Source of the DNA: Opisthocomus hoazin
Lineage: Eukaryota > Chordata > Aves > Opisthocomiformes > Opisthocomidae
Assembly (NCBI RefSeq): GCF_030867145.1
Contig: NC_134442.1
Location: forward strand, 1,007,001-1,071,000
Direction of reading: 5' to 3'
DNA length: 64,000 bases
Shown in pieces: positions 10,641 to 23,644 of this stretch (positions within the stretch are counted from its first letter, which is position 1; each line of letters begins with the position of its first letter). The notes beneath the pieces are model-generated. The model saw nothing but the letters and a program-made list of their open reading frames with translations. It was not told the origin of the DNA and searched no databases. The translations under genes and the position numbers were made by a program.

Positions 10641-11868
10641 ACAGGTGGGTGTGGTGTGGTGTGGTGTGGTGTGATGTGGTAGGGTAGGGTACGGTATGGC
10701 ACTGTATGGTATGGCATGGAAATGTGTGGTACAGTATGGTATGGTACAATATGGCATGGCACTGTATGGTATTTTGCTTTGCATTATACGCATTGCATTA
10801 TAGTTTGCATCGGGCTGTCTGTATTGTACTGTATTGCATTTTGCATTGTGTGATACGGCATTTAGTGTATTGCATGCATTGTGTGTGTTGTGTTGTACAC
10901 ACTGTATTGTATGGTGTGGCATTTATTGTTTTGTATTGTGTTCTGTGGCATTCTGAATGTCTTTGTGTTGTATTTTTACTGTATGGTATGTATTCTACCG
11001 AGTGTATTGCACTGTGTATCGTATGTATCATATGACGTTATCGTATTTATTGTATTGTATTTTATTGTATTGTATTGTATTGTATTGTATTGCATTCTTT
11101 GTGCTCTTGCATTGTATCTACTGTACTGTATGCACTGTATTTTATGAACCGTGTGGTATTGTAGGGTATGGTATGTACGTAGCTTACTCTATGTAGTGAA
11201 TTGTCTGTACTGCACTGATTGTACTGTGTGGTACGTATTTCATGATATGTATTGTATGGTACGGAATGGTATGCTACGTACCGTGTGCTACATGTGGTAT
11301 GGTGTGTCTTGTACGGCATGTGTGGTAGGTATAGTGTTCTGTATTGCATGTAATGCATTTTGTGTTGTTTGCACCGCACTGTGAATTTTGTGTTGTTTAC
11401 TGAAAGACATGGAATGTATTGTATGTGTTGTGTTGTAAGGGATGGTATGTATTGTACTGTATCTGTGCATTTTAATGTCCTGTGGGGTATTTTGTTATTA
11501 TATGTATTATCATACAGTATGTTTTAAATTTGATGCATTCTACTGTGCATTCTATAGTATTCTGTGCATTGTATTTTGCCTTGCTTTGGTATCGTATTGA
11601 AAAAACGGTACTGTGTTTTGTATTGTTCTGTATTGTCTTGTACATACTGTACACCACGTTGTAGGTATTGTATTGCATGGTTTTTTCTTGCATTGCCTTG
11701 TATGCATTGTGTGTGTCCTGTCCTATTGTATGGTACAGTATTTATAACAGTTTATTCATTCTAGAGTGTTTACTTTTCTAAGGTATTTTGTTTTATTATA
11801 TGTTGCATGTCGTTTACTGTATGTAGAGTATGCATTGCACTGTACAGTACGTATTGTGTAGTTTTTAT
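10641..11868 (+). repeat. Degenerate TGTAT/GTATG satellite, continuation
   Basis: Same composition and orientation as 6950-10055. A perfect run of TTGTA units is seen at about 11050-11090. The last about 110 bp (11757-11868) is shared with the right inverted arm, where it appears as its complement at 41900-42015. Confidence 0.9.
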
Positions 11869-11961
11869 TGTTTTGCAGCCATTGTGGGTATTGTGGGTAT
11901 GGTAGGTATGGGACTGCGCTATACAGTTTATTATTGTCTGTGTTATATTTTGCCCCGAACG

Positions 11962-12514
11962 GGATGAACCTTTTCCAGAACCACCCAATGCTCCTGCAGA
12001 TACTGCAGCCCTGGGTCCAGCAGGAGCTGGAGCAGATCTTTGACAACAGGGGGTTGGAGGCAGCCATGGTGGATGACACCGTCATGGCCATGTTGACCAA
12101 GATGCCCCCGGCCCCGCTGCCTCCTGAGGAGGGTTTCTGCCTCCCCCGGCAGCCCTGCGAGATGCAGCACGGACGAGCTCCTCGGCACCTCATCTGCCAC
12201 TGTGTGTGGGCACCTGGCAGCCACCCCGCTGCTCCAGCTGCCATCCCCATGGAGCAAGAAGAGCCCCAGGAGGAGCCTGGGGAGGCTGTGCCCAGGCCCT
12301 CCACTTTCATCCGGGTCAGGGAATGCTCCCGGGGGGCCACGGCCACCCCCAAAGCGGTGCACCAGCAGCTCCGAGGACTCTCCAGCCAACAAGAGGCCAG
12401 TACCACATCAGGGACCCTGGAGGGGATCTTGCCAGACGGCCGAACCAGGACTGGGCCACCAGCTGCGGCACACGCTGGCCCTCAAGGGCTCCCAGATCCC
12501 ATTAGCCAAATAAA
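11962..12514 (+). pseudogene. TOPORS-like C-terminal relic, left arm
   Basis: A reading frame from about 11962 encodes a LLQILQPWVQQELEQIF stretch, then an acidic segment QEEPGEAVPRPST. The expected PKR-SSSEDSPANKR continuation lies in a different frame, ending at a TAA at 12511. An AATAAA overlaps at 12509-12514. The pattern (long helix, then Pro/Glu-rich region, then basic SSSEDSPANKR tail) resembles the bird-specific Topors-like E3 ligase sequences I recall, in their C-terminal part; no RING domain is present. The frame change argues for a pseudogene. The family assignment is from memory and tentative. The mirrored copy is at 41265-41815. Confidence 0.4.
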
Positions 12515-12619
12515 AGAAACGCATGCAAATGACAGAAAAAGTCTCAGTGTTACCAACAGTGCAGATGGCTTTGCTGTCCTCACCCTTTTTAGCTTTTCTT
12601 TTACAGGGAGGGGTGGGAT

Positions 12620-13025
12620 GTGAACGCTGAGGGGTCCTTCTGCGCGTGCCAGGCACTATTTTGTTGTTCTCCCCCAAGGCAAGTGCTGCCCAGCTCCAGG
12701 CCTGCAGCTCTGCACTGGTCCCGGGGCAGATGTCTCCAGCCCGGGGGTCTCCAGGGCCAGCCCGTGCCCCATCGCTCAGCACCCCACGCCTGTCCCCCTC
12801 TTCCCGCACCCTCTGCCCCCACGTCTCGGGGCGCTGCTCCCCGACCAGCCTGCACTGCTGGGCGCAGCCTCGCGACGGTGGCACCCAAAACCCTGCTCCT
12901 GCACAGAGTCACGACGTGGTGCTGCTCTCTGCACCAGCCCAGGGTCGCACCCTGCCCCAGCAGAGCCCCAACAAGTGCAGCCAGGGGAAGCGCAGAGTCC
13001 TGGCCCTGGGGAGGTCACTACCAAT
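12620..13025. other. GC-rich unassigned segment of block I
   Basis: Frames are open on both strands (for example 12646-13062 plus, 12408-12884 minus) and preserved in the right arm. There is no recognised domain or splice pattern. It sits between the TOPORS-like relic and the first 21-bp array. Confidence 0.4.
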
Positions 13026-13029
13026 AGAG

Positions 13030-13875
13030 CTTTGGATCCTAAAAAGATGCTTTCTGCTCTGAAAGTGAGGGTTTAAACCCTAACAAGGGAACGGTGTGCC
13101 CTAAAAAAGACTATGGCTAATAAAAGACAGCTTTGGACCCAAAAAAATGAGGATTTCAGCCCTGCAAATAAGGCTCTGGGATCTAAAATGGATGGAGAGT
13201 GTCTACAAATGACGCTTTGGGCCCTGCAAAGGAGGGGAACCTCTTGGTTACTCTGTTGCCCCATAAAACGAAACACTCCAGTGTTGGCCTAGAGCTGTAA
13301 GAGGGGTTTGGCCCTAGAAATGAGACTTTGGACTCTCCAAAAAAGAGTTTGAGCCTGAAGCATGGGGCGTTGGGATGTGAAAATAAGGCTTTGGAAATGA
13401 AAATGAGATGCTGAACCCTCAAATCAGGACTTTTGCCCTCACATGATGTTTTGGTGCCAAAAGCTAGGGCTCTGTATGCTAAAAACAGGTCTTTGGAGCC
13501 TCCAAATGAGGCTTCGGTCATTAAACAAGTGAGGCTTTGTACCCAAAATGAGCAGTTTGGATGCTAAAATGAGGCTTTGGACCCTCCAGCTTGCCGACTG
13601 GATCCTCTAAATTAGGCTATGGATCCAGATAATGAGGCTTTGGTGCCATGAAAGGAGACTTTAGACCCTACAAATAAGGCTTTGGACTCTAAAAAGGAGC
13701 CCTTTGACACCCAAATCAGACTTTGGGCCTTCAAGAGAATGCTTTGGTCCATTAATAAGAGTCTGTGAATTGTAAAAGCGAAGCTTGCAACTTATCAATG
13801 AGGGTTTGACCCTGCAAAGGAGGGTTTGGACCCTAAAAAAAGGCTTTGGGCCCTCCAGATGGTGCTATCACCATC
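13030..13875 (+). repeat. 21-bp degenerate minisatellite, left arm array 1
   Basis: Some 40 diverged units of the type GAGGCTTTGGACCCTAAAAAT are present. The unit length of about 21 bp keeps frame and gives seven-residue repeats in conceptual translation on both strands. The mirrored array is at 39905-40745. Confidence 0.9.
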
Positions 13876-13879
13876 GACC

Positions 13880-14745
13880 TCTTGTAGGACAGAAAGAGGT
13901 CTTGTGAGGCAGCAGTTGCGTCCCACTGTGCAGGCTTTGAGCCAGCCCTGGGGACTCAGCTGACCAGCAGGTTGCCACTGGAGGACACTGGGGCTGCAAG
14001 GGTACGCATTTCCCAGCCATCACTTAGCTGCAGGGAGATCTGCTTTGACGGCCCCAGGCCAGAAGGACACACACTGCACAGGCGGGCATTCACAGAGGCA
14101 TCTCTTGGACTCGCCAGGGAAGGAATCACCGAGGGCAGAGGACAACAGCCCAAGAGCAGGGAAGTGCTGGCCTGTTCTTCAAGCCAAGGCGGCAATTTCA
14201 CCTGCAGGGGCTCTCCTGAGCAGCGGCACAAGTGCCAGCTGGCTGAAAGCATGCACAGCTCCGCTCAAGGGCTGGGCTGAGTGCTTCGTGCCCCACTAAC
14301 GCAGGGCAAAAACAAAGCGTGCTCACCTCGCCTGAACGAGCGGCTGCAGAGCTGTCACTCCCCGGGTCCAGGCGGGATCTCCACGTGTGCCCTGGGACAC
14401 CCACGGGTGCGTACGCTGGAGCCGCACACTTCCCATGCCTGGTGACGGAGGGCTCCATGCACGCCGGAGGAGCTGGAGAGCAGCAAGGCAGACGCTCAGT
14501 GCCCTCAGCACCAGGGCCGAGCCCTGCTCTCGCAGCAGGACGGGGCAGAGCCATCTCCCCGTTCCCCTGGGCAGCTGTCCCCAGCGCTCCACAGGCAAAC
14601 TGCCAGGGTGGTGTGTTAGGGGTTGGAAGGGACCTCTGTGGGTCATCGCGTGGGCAGCGGTGTGCAGAGCAACGGCGGGCTGAGGGCAGCCGAGGCGGGA
14701 GAGCAGCCTTGCGCTCAGTGGGACCAGGCTGCTCTCTGCTCTGCC
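13880..14745. other. Non-repetitive insert between the two 21-bp arrays
   Basis: The segment has ordinary complexity and is flanked by minisatellite on both sides. Minus-strand frames remain open in both arms, but with no recognised family and no clear exon borders. A short CR1-like AGGGGTTGGAAGGGACCTCT core is seen near 14620. It is mirrored at about 39025-39890. Confidence 0.4.
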
Positions 14746-14749
14746 ACCA

Positions 14750-15655
14750 AAGCTGAGACTTTGGAAAGTCAAAATGATGCTTTGGATGCTAGAAATATAG
14801 CTCTGGAGCCTAAAAAGAGGCTTTCTGCCTCCAAAATGAGAGTTAGGACCCTCAAAATGGAACTGTGGGCCCTAAAAGAAGGTTGTGAGTGATAAAAGAC
14901 AGGTTTGGATCCCATAAATGAGGGCTTCAGCCCTGAAAATGGGGCTCTGGGCACTCAAAAGGATAGGCTAGATGTACAAGGGACGCTTTAGACCCTGAAA
15001 AGGAGGGGAACGACTTGGTTCCTCCATGGCCTCCACAAATGGAGATTTTGTCCCAAATAGAGGACTCTGGGCACTCCAGTGGAGGCTTTCAGGTGTAAAA
15101 GAGGGCTTGGGACCCTTCAAAGTAGAGTTCAGACCCGCCAAAGGATGGCTTGGGGCTTAAGAATACAACACTGGGCCCTGAAAATGGGGCTTTGGAAATT
15201 ACATTGAGGCATTGAACCCTGAAATTCTGATGATTTTAAGCCCTGAAGTGATGCTTTGGGTTTGAAAATCAGGGCTTTGTGCTGTTAAAATGGGATTTTA
15301 GACCCTCAGAATGAAGCTTGGGACATTAAACAAACAAGGCTTCTAAGTCTAAAGGAGCAGTTTTGATTCTACATGAAGGCTTTGGCTCCTGAAAAGCAGG
15401 CTTTTGAAGCTAAAGATGAGGATTGAGACCTCAAATGGAGACTTTGGACCCTATAAACAATGCTTTGGACTCTGAAAAGGAGGCTCTGCACCTTCAAAAT
15501 GTTGCTTTGAGCCCTTAATATAAGCATTTGAACCTTAAAAGGTGGGTTTGGAACTTAGAAATGAGGGTTTGTACCCTAAAAAGGAGGCTTTGGGTCCTAA
15601 AAAGAAGGCATTAAAACCTACAATAAAAGTTTGGACACTAAAGATGAGTCCTGGA
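14750..15655 (+). repeat. 21-bp degenerate minisatellite, left arm array 2
   Basis: Same 21-bp family as 13030-13875, about 43 units, with unit cores such as GAGGCTTTGGGTCCTAAAAA. Conceptual plus-strand translation of the last units gives a lysine-rich heptad (for example EALGPKKKALKP). The mirrored array is at 38110-39020. Confidence 0.9.
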
Positions 15656-15689
15656 GACCAAGCGCTACACCCACACCGTCCCTTGGCAA

Positions 15690-15872
15690 TGACAGACTCA
15701 CAGCTGAGGATGGTGGCCCTCTTGCAGGGGCGGGCACTGGCGGCGGCGGGGCAGAGAGCGGTGCAGAGTAGGTGCAGGCGGCCTCGCTGTCGCAGCCCTC
15801 GTGGAGGCAGCGGCAGATCTGGCCCCGTCTCAGCAGGGCGGGCAGCGTCAGGAAGGAGATGATGTGCAGGAG
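15690..15872 (-). other. Candidate exon, left arm
   Basis: A polypyrimidine tract and CCCCACAG acceptor at 15873 open a minus-strand frame beginning LLHIISFLTLPALLRRGQIC. No clear donor was found before the 21-bp array. The mirrored segment starts at 37897. The peptide is not recognised. It lies downstream of the promoter-like block, which is the order expected of an early exon. Confidence 0.3.
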
Positions 15873-16269
15873 CTGTGGGGATGGGGGAGAGCATCAGCCC
15901 TGGGACCTCCCTGCTTCGGGGGGCAGACCCCAGCCCCACATCCCCCCCGTCCTCGCCACCTCAGGGCAGACACTGGACGGCAGCCACGTCCTGCCCCTCC
16001 TCACCACCCTGCAGGCTGCTGCGGGGACGATGTGGCTACGGGGAGGGGATGTGGGGGAGGCGATGGCCCCAGGGCAAGCATCACCCCCACCCAGCCTTGT
16101 CCACCCCACCGCCACCCCGGTGGCCTCAGCATCACGGAGACGGGGGGTTCCAGAACACGGGGACAGCTGGGGGGTGCAGAGGAGACAGAGAGGAGCAGTG
16201 GAAGGGGGGAGGAGGGGCCCTGGGCCTGGTCCAGGGGCTGCTCGGCCTCGGGGCAGGCCCCACAGGAGC

Positions 16270-16525
16270 CATGGTGAAGCTGGGCCTGGCTGCAATCGGG
16301 GCCCGCCTCCTTCCCATGTAGTCTTGGCCGGCAGAGGTCGGGAGGGCTGTCAGTCTCCTCCCCTGAGGTGCTGCTGCCTCTGATTGGCCCCCTTTGTGTT
16401 CAGGCTGCCCCGCTGGGTGCCTGCCCTTCATTTGAAATGTGACCTCTGATTGGCTACCTGGGCTGTCGCTCTGCCATGGTGTGGGGCCCACCCTCCCCTG
16501 AGGTGCTGCTCTCCGCTATTGGCTG
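16270..16525 (-). promoter_or_regulatory. Triple CCAAT-box promoter-like block, left arm
   Basis: Three ATTGG motifs (CCAAT on the minus strand) are at 16383-16387, 16449-16453 and 16518-16522, spaced 66 and 69 bp. A GC box (GGAGGCGGGC) lies near 16301-16310, and an ATG in good context (ACCATGG) is at 16272-16270. The ATG opens a 46-codon proline-rich frame ending at 16132. Regular CCAAT spacing upstream of a GC box is typical of TATA-less promoters. The block is preserved in the right arm at 37247-37500. Confidence 0.5.
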
Positions 16526-16739
16526 CCTGAGGGGCCGCTCTCCCCTCCGCCGGTGCCTGCCCTGCTCCCAGGCGATGTGGTGATGAACTCCACAGGGTGG
16601 GCTGGGTGCTCGCGGTGACCCTGTGGGCACGGCAGAGCAGGGAGCTTCCGCTGGGGAGGGAGCGGCAGCCATCGCCTCGTCCAACCGCCCGCCCTGCAGG
16701 GCTGGCCCGGCCTGACAGCAGAGCATGGAGGGCACTGCC

Positions 16740-16935
16740 CAAAGGGCTCCTGGGCACGGACAGGCTGGGGGCACCGACCGCCTCTCAGGCAGCCTGTCCC
16801 AGCGCCCGGCCGCCCTCTCGGTGCAGAAACGGATCCTCGTGCCCAGCTGAACACACCCTGACGCAGCTCTGAGCCGTTCCCATGCGTCCTGTCCCTGGAC
16901 CCCAGCAGCAGAGCTCAGCACCTCCCTCTCACGTC
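16740..16935 (-). mobile_element. CR1 3' UTR remnant, left arm
   Basis: The GACAGGCTGCCTGAGAGG and GGTCCAGGGACAGGA blocks shared with the CR1 at 962-1275 are present on the minus strand, but the terminal tail is missing. The mirrored remnant is at about 36845-37040. Confidence 0.65.
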
Positions 16936-16959
16936 CCCTCCTGGGGAAGCTGTGGAGAG

Positions 16960-17430
16960 CGGTGAAGTGGGACAGTGAAATACGCGGCTGTGGGCAAGAA
17001 CAGACAGGTTGGGGCCCCAAAAATGAGGATTTTGGCCCTGAAAATGAGGCTTTGCAGGTGAGGACTCTGGACTGAGGCACAGGGAACCTTCCCCCAGCTC
17101 AGGGCAAGGCTGCGCCAGCCCAGAGCACGCAGGAGGTGGCCACCTCTGCACCGCGGCACGATTGGCGACTCGCCGGCTTGGCAGGGCGCGGGACCTTTTC
17201 GTGCCCGGGGGTGTCTGGGGAGGGGGCAGGCTGCCTAAAGCGTCTCCCCTCCTTCTCCCCTCGGGGTCTCTGTGCTCCAGCAGGGCAGCTGGGGCTCTGC
17301 TGTAAGGACTCCCGGGGTCAGCGTGAGCTGTGCTGCCGTGGGCTGCTGGGAAGGGATGGCATTGGGATGCTCCCCGGGCAACCCTGTTTCCCCCGGGGGC
17401 TGCCATTTCCCATTTTCCCACCCAGCTGCC
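16960..17430. repeat. Four-copy flank module, copy 2 (left arm)
   Basis: It has the same landmarks as 1300-1900, truncated where block I ends. In the other three copies the module lies next to an MROH 3' end; here the MROH part is absent, so this copy was separated from its gene. Confidence 0.8.
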
Positions 17431-18015
17431 AGGCAGCCATGCTGGTGTCGGAGGGGCAGGCTCTGCTCCAGGCCCCAGCTGAGGTGAGGCTGACACTGCC
17501 CTACCAAAGCCTCCTGCTACACAGCTGTGGGATTCTGGGAGAAGGTGAGCACACAGGGTGTGTGCAAAGCAGTAACATTTGAGCACCTGCTTCTTGTCAG
17601 CATCCACACCTTCCCGAGCTCACACTCCTTCTCTCTCCTCCTCTGGTGATATTTCCACATTTCTTCTCTCAGTCTAGGTTTCTCCTGGAGAAGAGAGGTT
17701 GTACAATATGTTGGAAATACCTGTGGTCGCGCCACCCCTACACAAAGAAAACCTTTTGCTTCACGATTCAGGAGCTCTGCCCAGACGTATCAAGCACATT
17801 ACCCAGGACTAGGAGCCAGGAGATTCCAGAAGCTGAGTTTCAGCTCTGGAGAAGAGTTGTTTTGTGATCTGGGATGACCCCACCTTCCTCCATCACTTTC
17901 TCTGTTGGCCAAATGACCAGTGAAACGCCGGCCTGCCTGAGGTGAAGCTGAAGGACTTCATTCTTTTGGTAAGGGCTTGGGCTGGCAGAAGTCACTCTGT
18001 GCCTGCCAAACAAGT
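17431..18015. other. Unassigned spacer between inverted blocks I and II
   Basis: No recognised exon, repeat or RNA gene was seen. It is not mirrored on the right, where the corresponding spacer (42058-43314) holds acrosin exons 1-2. Confidence 0.5.
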
Positions 18016-18033
18016 CCCTTTTGGGAACTCACC

Positions 18034-18190
18034 TCTTGCAGTCGTGGAACCCCAGCCACTGATGTAGCAGCTTCTCAGCTGCGACACTCTCAGCGAGGCG
18101 TCGGGCACACAGACAAGCTGCACGTAGTAGCCGCACTGGACAGGCTGGTCCAATTCCAGCAAGGCAATGTCGTTCCTCTGCGTGATGTTG
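18034..18190 (-). pseudogene. ACR: Isolated acrosin exon 3 fragment
   Basis: This is the 3' part of acrosin exon 3 on the minus strand, from NDIALLELDQP through SGWGSTTAR to the GTGAGTTCC donor. Homology to 20086-20262 begins in the intron at 18016 and breaks off abruptly inside the exon at 18190, where it joins DNA (TCTCCAGAATGACC) that elsewhere in the window is not exonic. It is a third partial copy, with no catalytic His or Ser. The tyrosine codon that is a stop in the right-hand gene is intact here. Confidence 0.88.
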
Positions 18191-18191
18191 T

Positions 18192-20641
<2,450 letters not shown>

Positions 20642-21049
20642 AGGTACAGAAATGACCACAGTGCCACATGCAAATACAAGCCTAATTTCATGCACAGTGA
20701 TGTTATCATGTCATAAGTCGATATCATACAGTACAGAAAAATCATCAGTCTGACTTTTTCCCCAAGGTAATAAACAGCACGGCAACGAACACATAAAGCA
20801 AATATGGGTTTAAATACCAGAGACATTTGATCAAAGTCATAAGCATTTTTACCAGCGACTATTTAACTGACACAGAAAAATGCGTATAACATAATTTAAC
20901 AAAATCTAAGAAAACTGTTTTAACTCCCGCTTCTCAGCCCTGCTGTTATTTCCGCGCCACACTTGGGTGCCATATTTAATGTTCTTGTTTGGCTGCCGCC
21001 GGCAACTAAAGCGCCATGTGGCCGCCCCTCCCCCCCGCCGGGGTGCGGA
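20642..21049. other. Unassigned AT-rich segment at the block II edge
   Basis: No exon or recognised repeat. It begins exactly where inverted homology to the right arm stops and becomes CpG-rich after 20990. Confidence 0.5.
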
Positions 21050-21395
21050 GGAAAATGGAAAGAAACAGGCAGAAAACTGGTGGGTGGGGATAAGGGCAGT
21101 TTAATAGAACAGCAAACAGAGGGAACAGCAACAACAACGTTACAGATGAGGAGAAAAGCACAAGACAAACCGCCCAACCCAGAGAGTCGTTCTCCTGGAC
21201 CGGACCAGTGCCCGCGCTCCCGAGCCGCGAGTGAGTTCCCGCACCCAGCTGCCCCCCACTGGAACCCAGCATGGTGGCACATGCTATGGAATACCCTGTT
21301 CCGTTTGGTCAGGTGGGGTCAGCACCCCCAGCTGTGCCCCTTCCTGGAGTCCGGTGAAAATTCACCCTGTCCTGGCCAAACCCAGGACACTCTGG
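21050..21395. mobile_element. Probable avian ERV LTR-derived segment
   Basis: A G-rich start with AGTTTAATAGAACAGC is followed by a CATGCTATGGAATACC-GTTTGGTCAG stretch and then TTCACCCTGTCCTGGCC. These are phrases I recognise from avian endogenous retroviral LTR sequences. It is internally shortened relative to what I recall, with no target duplication identified. It directly precedes the AMBRA1 exon. Confidence 0.45.
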
Positions 21396-21514
21396 AACAA
21401 AACTCATCTTCTGTCCTAGCACATGCGCACTGTGTGATGCGTCTACCCAGCATGCTTTCTCTTTCTGTTGTAGTTTGCCTTGTGCATCAAAGCTACTGCT
21501 TCTTTCTCTTGCAG

Positions 21515-22104
21515 GTCAAGGTCCAGAATATGGGGCCAGTGGTAAGGATGCCCTGAGTAGGATCCAAAGGCTGATGGCAGAAGGTGGCATGACTGCTGTG
21601 GTCCAGCAGGAGCAGAGTACCACCATGGCGTCCATGGGCGGCTTTGGCAACAAAATCATTGTGAGCCACCGGATCCACCGCAGCTCTCAGACTGGTGCAG
21701 AGTCTGCCTTCGTTCAGGGCACATCAGCACCGCAGTCCAGCTCACAGCAGCTGGCAGCCGAGCTGGAGGGACGGATCCTGTCGGAGTCTATGCAGCTGTC
21801 AGAGCATGGCCTGAGCCCGCGGACAGCCCCTGGTGGGAGTGAAGGACAAAGCGCTGGGGATCTGGACATGCTGGAGCAGGCCCAGTCCTCCATGGACACT
21901 GAGGGACCAACTGAGTATGGTGACCTAACTAATAATAACCATCTTCCTGACAGTACCAACTTCTACAGGAATGAGAGCACCAGTGGGGAGTGGCAGAAGA
22001 GGGAGAGACTGAGCCGTGTGTTGGTGCTACCCTTGTACTGCTCAGCAGAGACCTGTACCTCACAGCTGGCCAGGAGCTGGAAGAGTAGGGACGTGTGGCT
22101 CTGA
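21515..22104 (+). CDS. AMBRA1: AMBRA1 terminal exon (partial gene)
   Basis: A strong acceptor (CTTTCTCTTGCAG) opens a phase-1 frame of 196 codons beginning [20 protein letters not shown] and containing [27 protein letters not shown] and LTNNNHL. These are the conserved C-terminal motifs of AMBRA1, the WD40 autophagy and cell-cycle scaffold that acts with BECN1 and with the DDB1-CUL4 ligase. Only the last coding exon is seen; no upstream AMBRA1 exon lies in the 900 bp before it. The intronic acceptor rules out a processed copy. Differences from the conserved sequence (NKIIVS, a serine-rich divergent middle, an unfamiliar extreme C-terminus ending RDVWL) suggest a diverged paralogue or duplicated fragment and not the main AMBRA1 locus, though the gene could start outside the window only if it is interrupted by the acrosin block. 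Confidence 0.85.
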
Positions 22105-23644
22105 CAGGATGCTGGCGGTTCAGAGGGCTCCTTGATCCTGGGTGAGTGGGAAGGGACAAGGACTGCAAGGGAAGCCATGGGGAAGAAAGCATACTTCACT
22201 TGCAACATTCCCACTGCCAAAGCGTTGGCAGGAATATGAACCATACTGGCTGCACATCATGCAGATTTTGAAGCCCCATGGGATCCCCTGAGCTCAGCCC
22301 TAACCCTGCAGTTCGGTCAGTGTCATCCTTTGTAAAGCTGCTTTCCTTTCCTCTTTCCTGCCCTTATATGCCTGGGGGCTGGTGAGTAGAGTGAAGAAGG
22401 CCTGCAGCATCCTTCTGGAGACAGGCAGTCCTACTGGGCAAACCTGGGCGTGGTGCTCCAGCTCCATCGCTGGAGTGGAGGAGTCTTCAGGCCATAGCCC
22501 CGCTCCATGGCACACCACTGCTTGCCCTTTGGAGCATGCTATTCTGAGACCTGTTCTGCCCGCACTGTGGTCTTTTTTGGGAAGAACGGGGCTTTGGCGA
22601 AAGCTGCATGGCTCAGGATCTGCTGCTCAGTTGGGGATCTTTCCTTTTTAGAGAGTTAGTTTAGCACTTGGTGGGAACCTAAGCAGAGCTTCTGTACAGA
22701 GGGGTAGAGGGACAGCGGCTGCTGCTCTCTAGTCAGGATGCAGTTCGTGCAAGGATGTTCTAAGCTGTGCCAGTATTAACGTGAATGAGCCGTCCCAGTG
22801 GCGTGGTGCCAGGACTGAGCTGCACCTCCTTGGCAGGGGGCAGGAAACGTCTTTCAGCTCCAGGCCAGGCTGTGAGGTATGGGTCTGTGATGTAAGGTGT
22901 TGCATGTGAAAGCTTGACCTTGTACAGGTAGTTTATAGTGGAGATATCAAGGCTCTGGCATTTTGGTTTTAGTCTCAAATGTGATTTTCCTTTTCATTTG
23001 TAACTCTCCATCCCTAGCAGGCTTGTGGAGGAAGGACAGGGAGAGCGTGAGTGCTAATGAGGGAAACACCAAAGATCAATGTCATTAAAATATGACAAAC
23101 CCTTGCTTGACCTACTGTCTTCATTTGTGTGGTGATTGTCTCTGTGTTCGGCCGTGGGGTAGGTACATCCAGCTCAGAAGCTCAAGGTAGCTTACAAATG
23201 TCAGATGATGACCACCCCCTTCGCAGGAGGAAAACAGGCTTAGCCTTTGAGTTGGAAGCCCAAAACTGGGAAATGGGGAGGAGCATTTGGGAGTCTTGCT
23301 TGCAAATTGTCTTTTAACCAGTCTAGAGATGAGCAGGCACTTCTGCGTTTCCCACCATTCAAGTACTGCAACAGGGAGAAAGAGGAGCGTTGCTCCTGTC
23401 GTGCTTAAAAAGATATGTAGAGATGAGCACCGTCTGTCGTAGGCAAGCAGAGAGTGGTCTTTCTTGCTGACCTCAGAGCAGAAAAGTGGTGCAGTATCTG
23501 GCTGTCCTGGATAAAGAAATGCATGCCCTGGTGTTACCACTCTGTGGTGAGGGATGCTTCCCCTGCCGTCTGAGCACCTGCTGGCAGCTGCTGTGCTCCT
23601 GCTCAGCTCCTCTAGACTCTGCGCTGCAAAGACATTACAATAAA
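22105..23644 (+). other. Putative AMBRA1 3' UTR with polyadenylation signal
   Basis: No coding potential follows the stop codon. The first good polyadenylation signal is AATAAA at 23639-23644. Assignment as 3' UTR is by position only. Confidence 0.45.

Larger units (their letters stand above)
11757..17430. repeat. Inverted duplication block I, left arm (5.7 kb)
   Basis: This segment is the reverse complement of about 36330-42015, with only scattered substitutions and small indels; paired coordinates sum to 53,769-53,773. It contains, left to right, a satellite tail, a TOPORS-like relic, 21-bp repeat arrays, a promoter-like block and the flank module. Homology fades near 17415-17430. Confidence 0.95.

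Noticed and set aside
14623-14892. A heptad-rich coiled-coil protein encoded by the 21-bp array
   Set aside because: Units are too degenerate, frames break repeatedly, and both strands show similar open stretches, as expected of a 21-bp tandem repeat.
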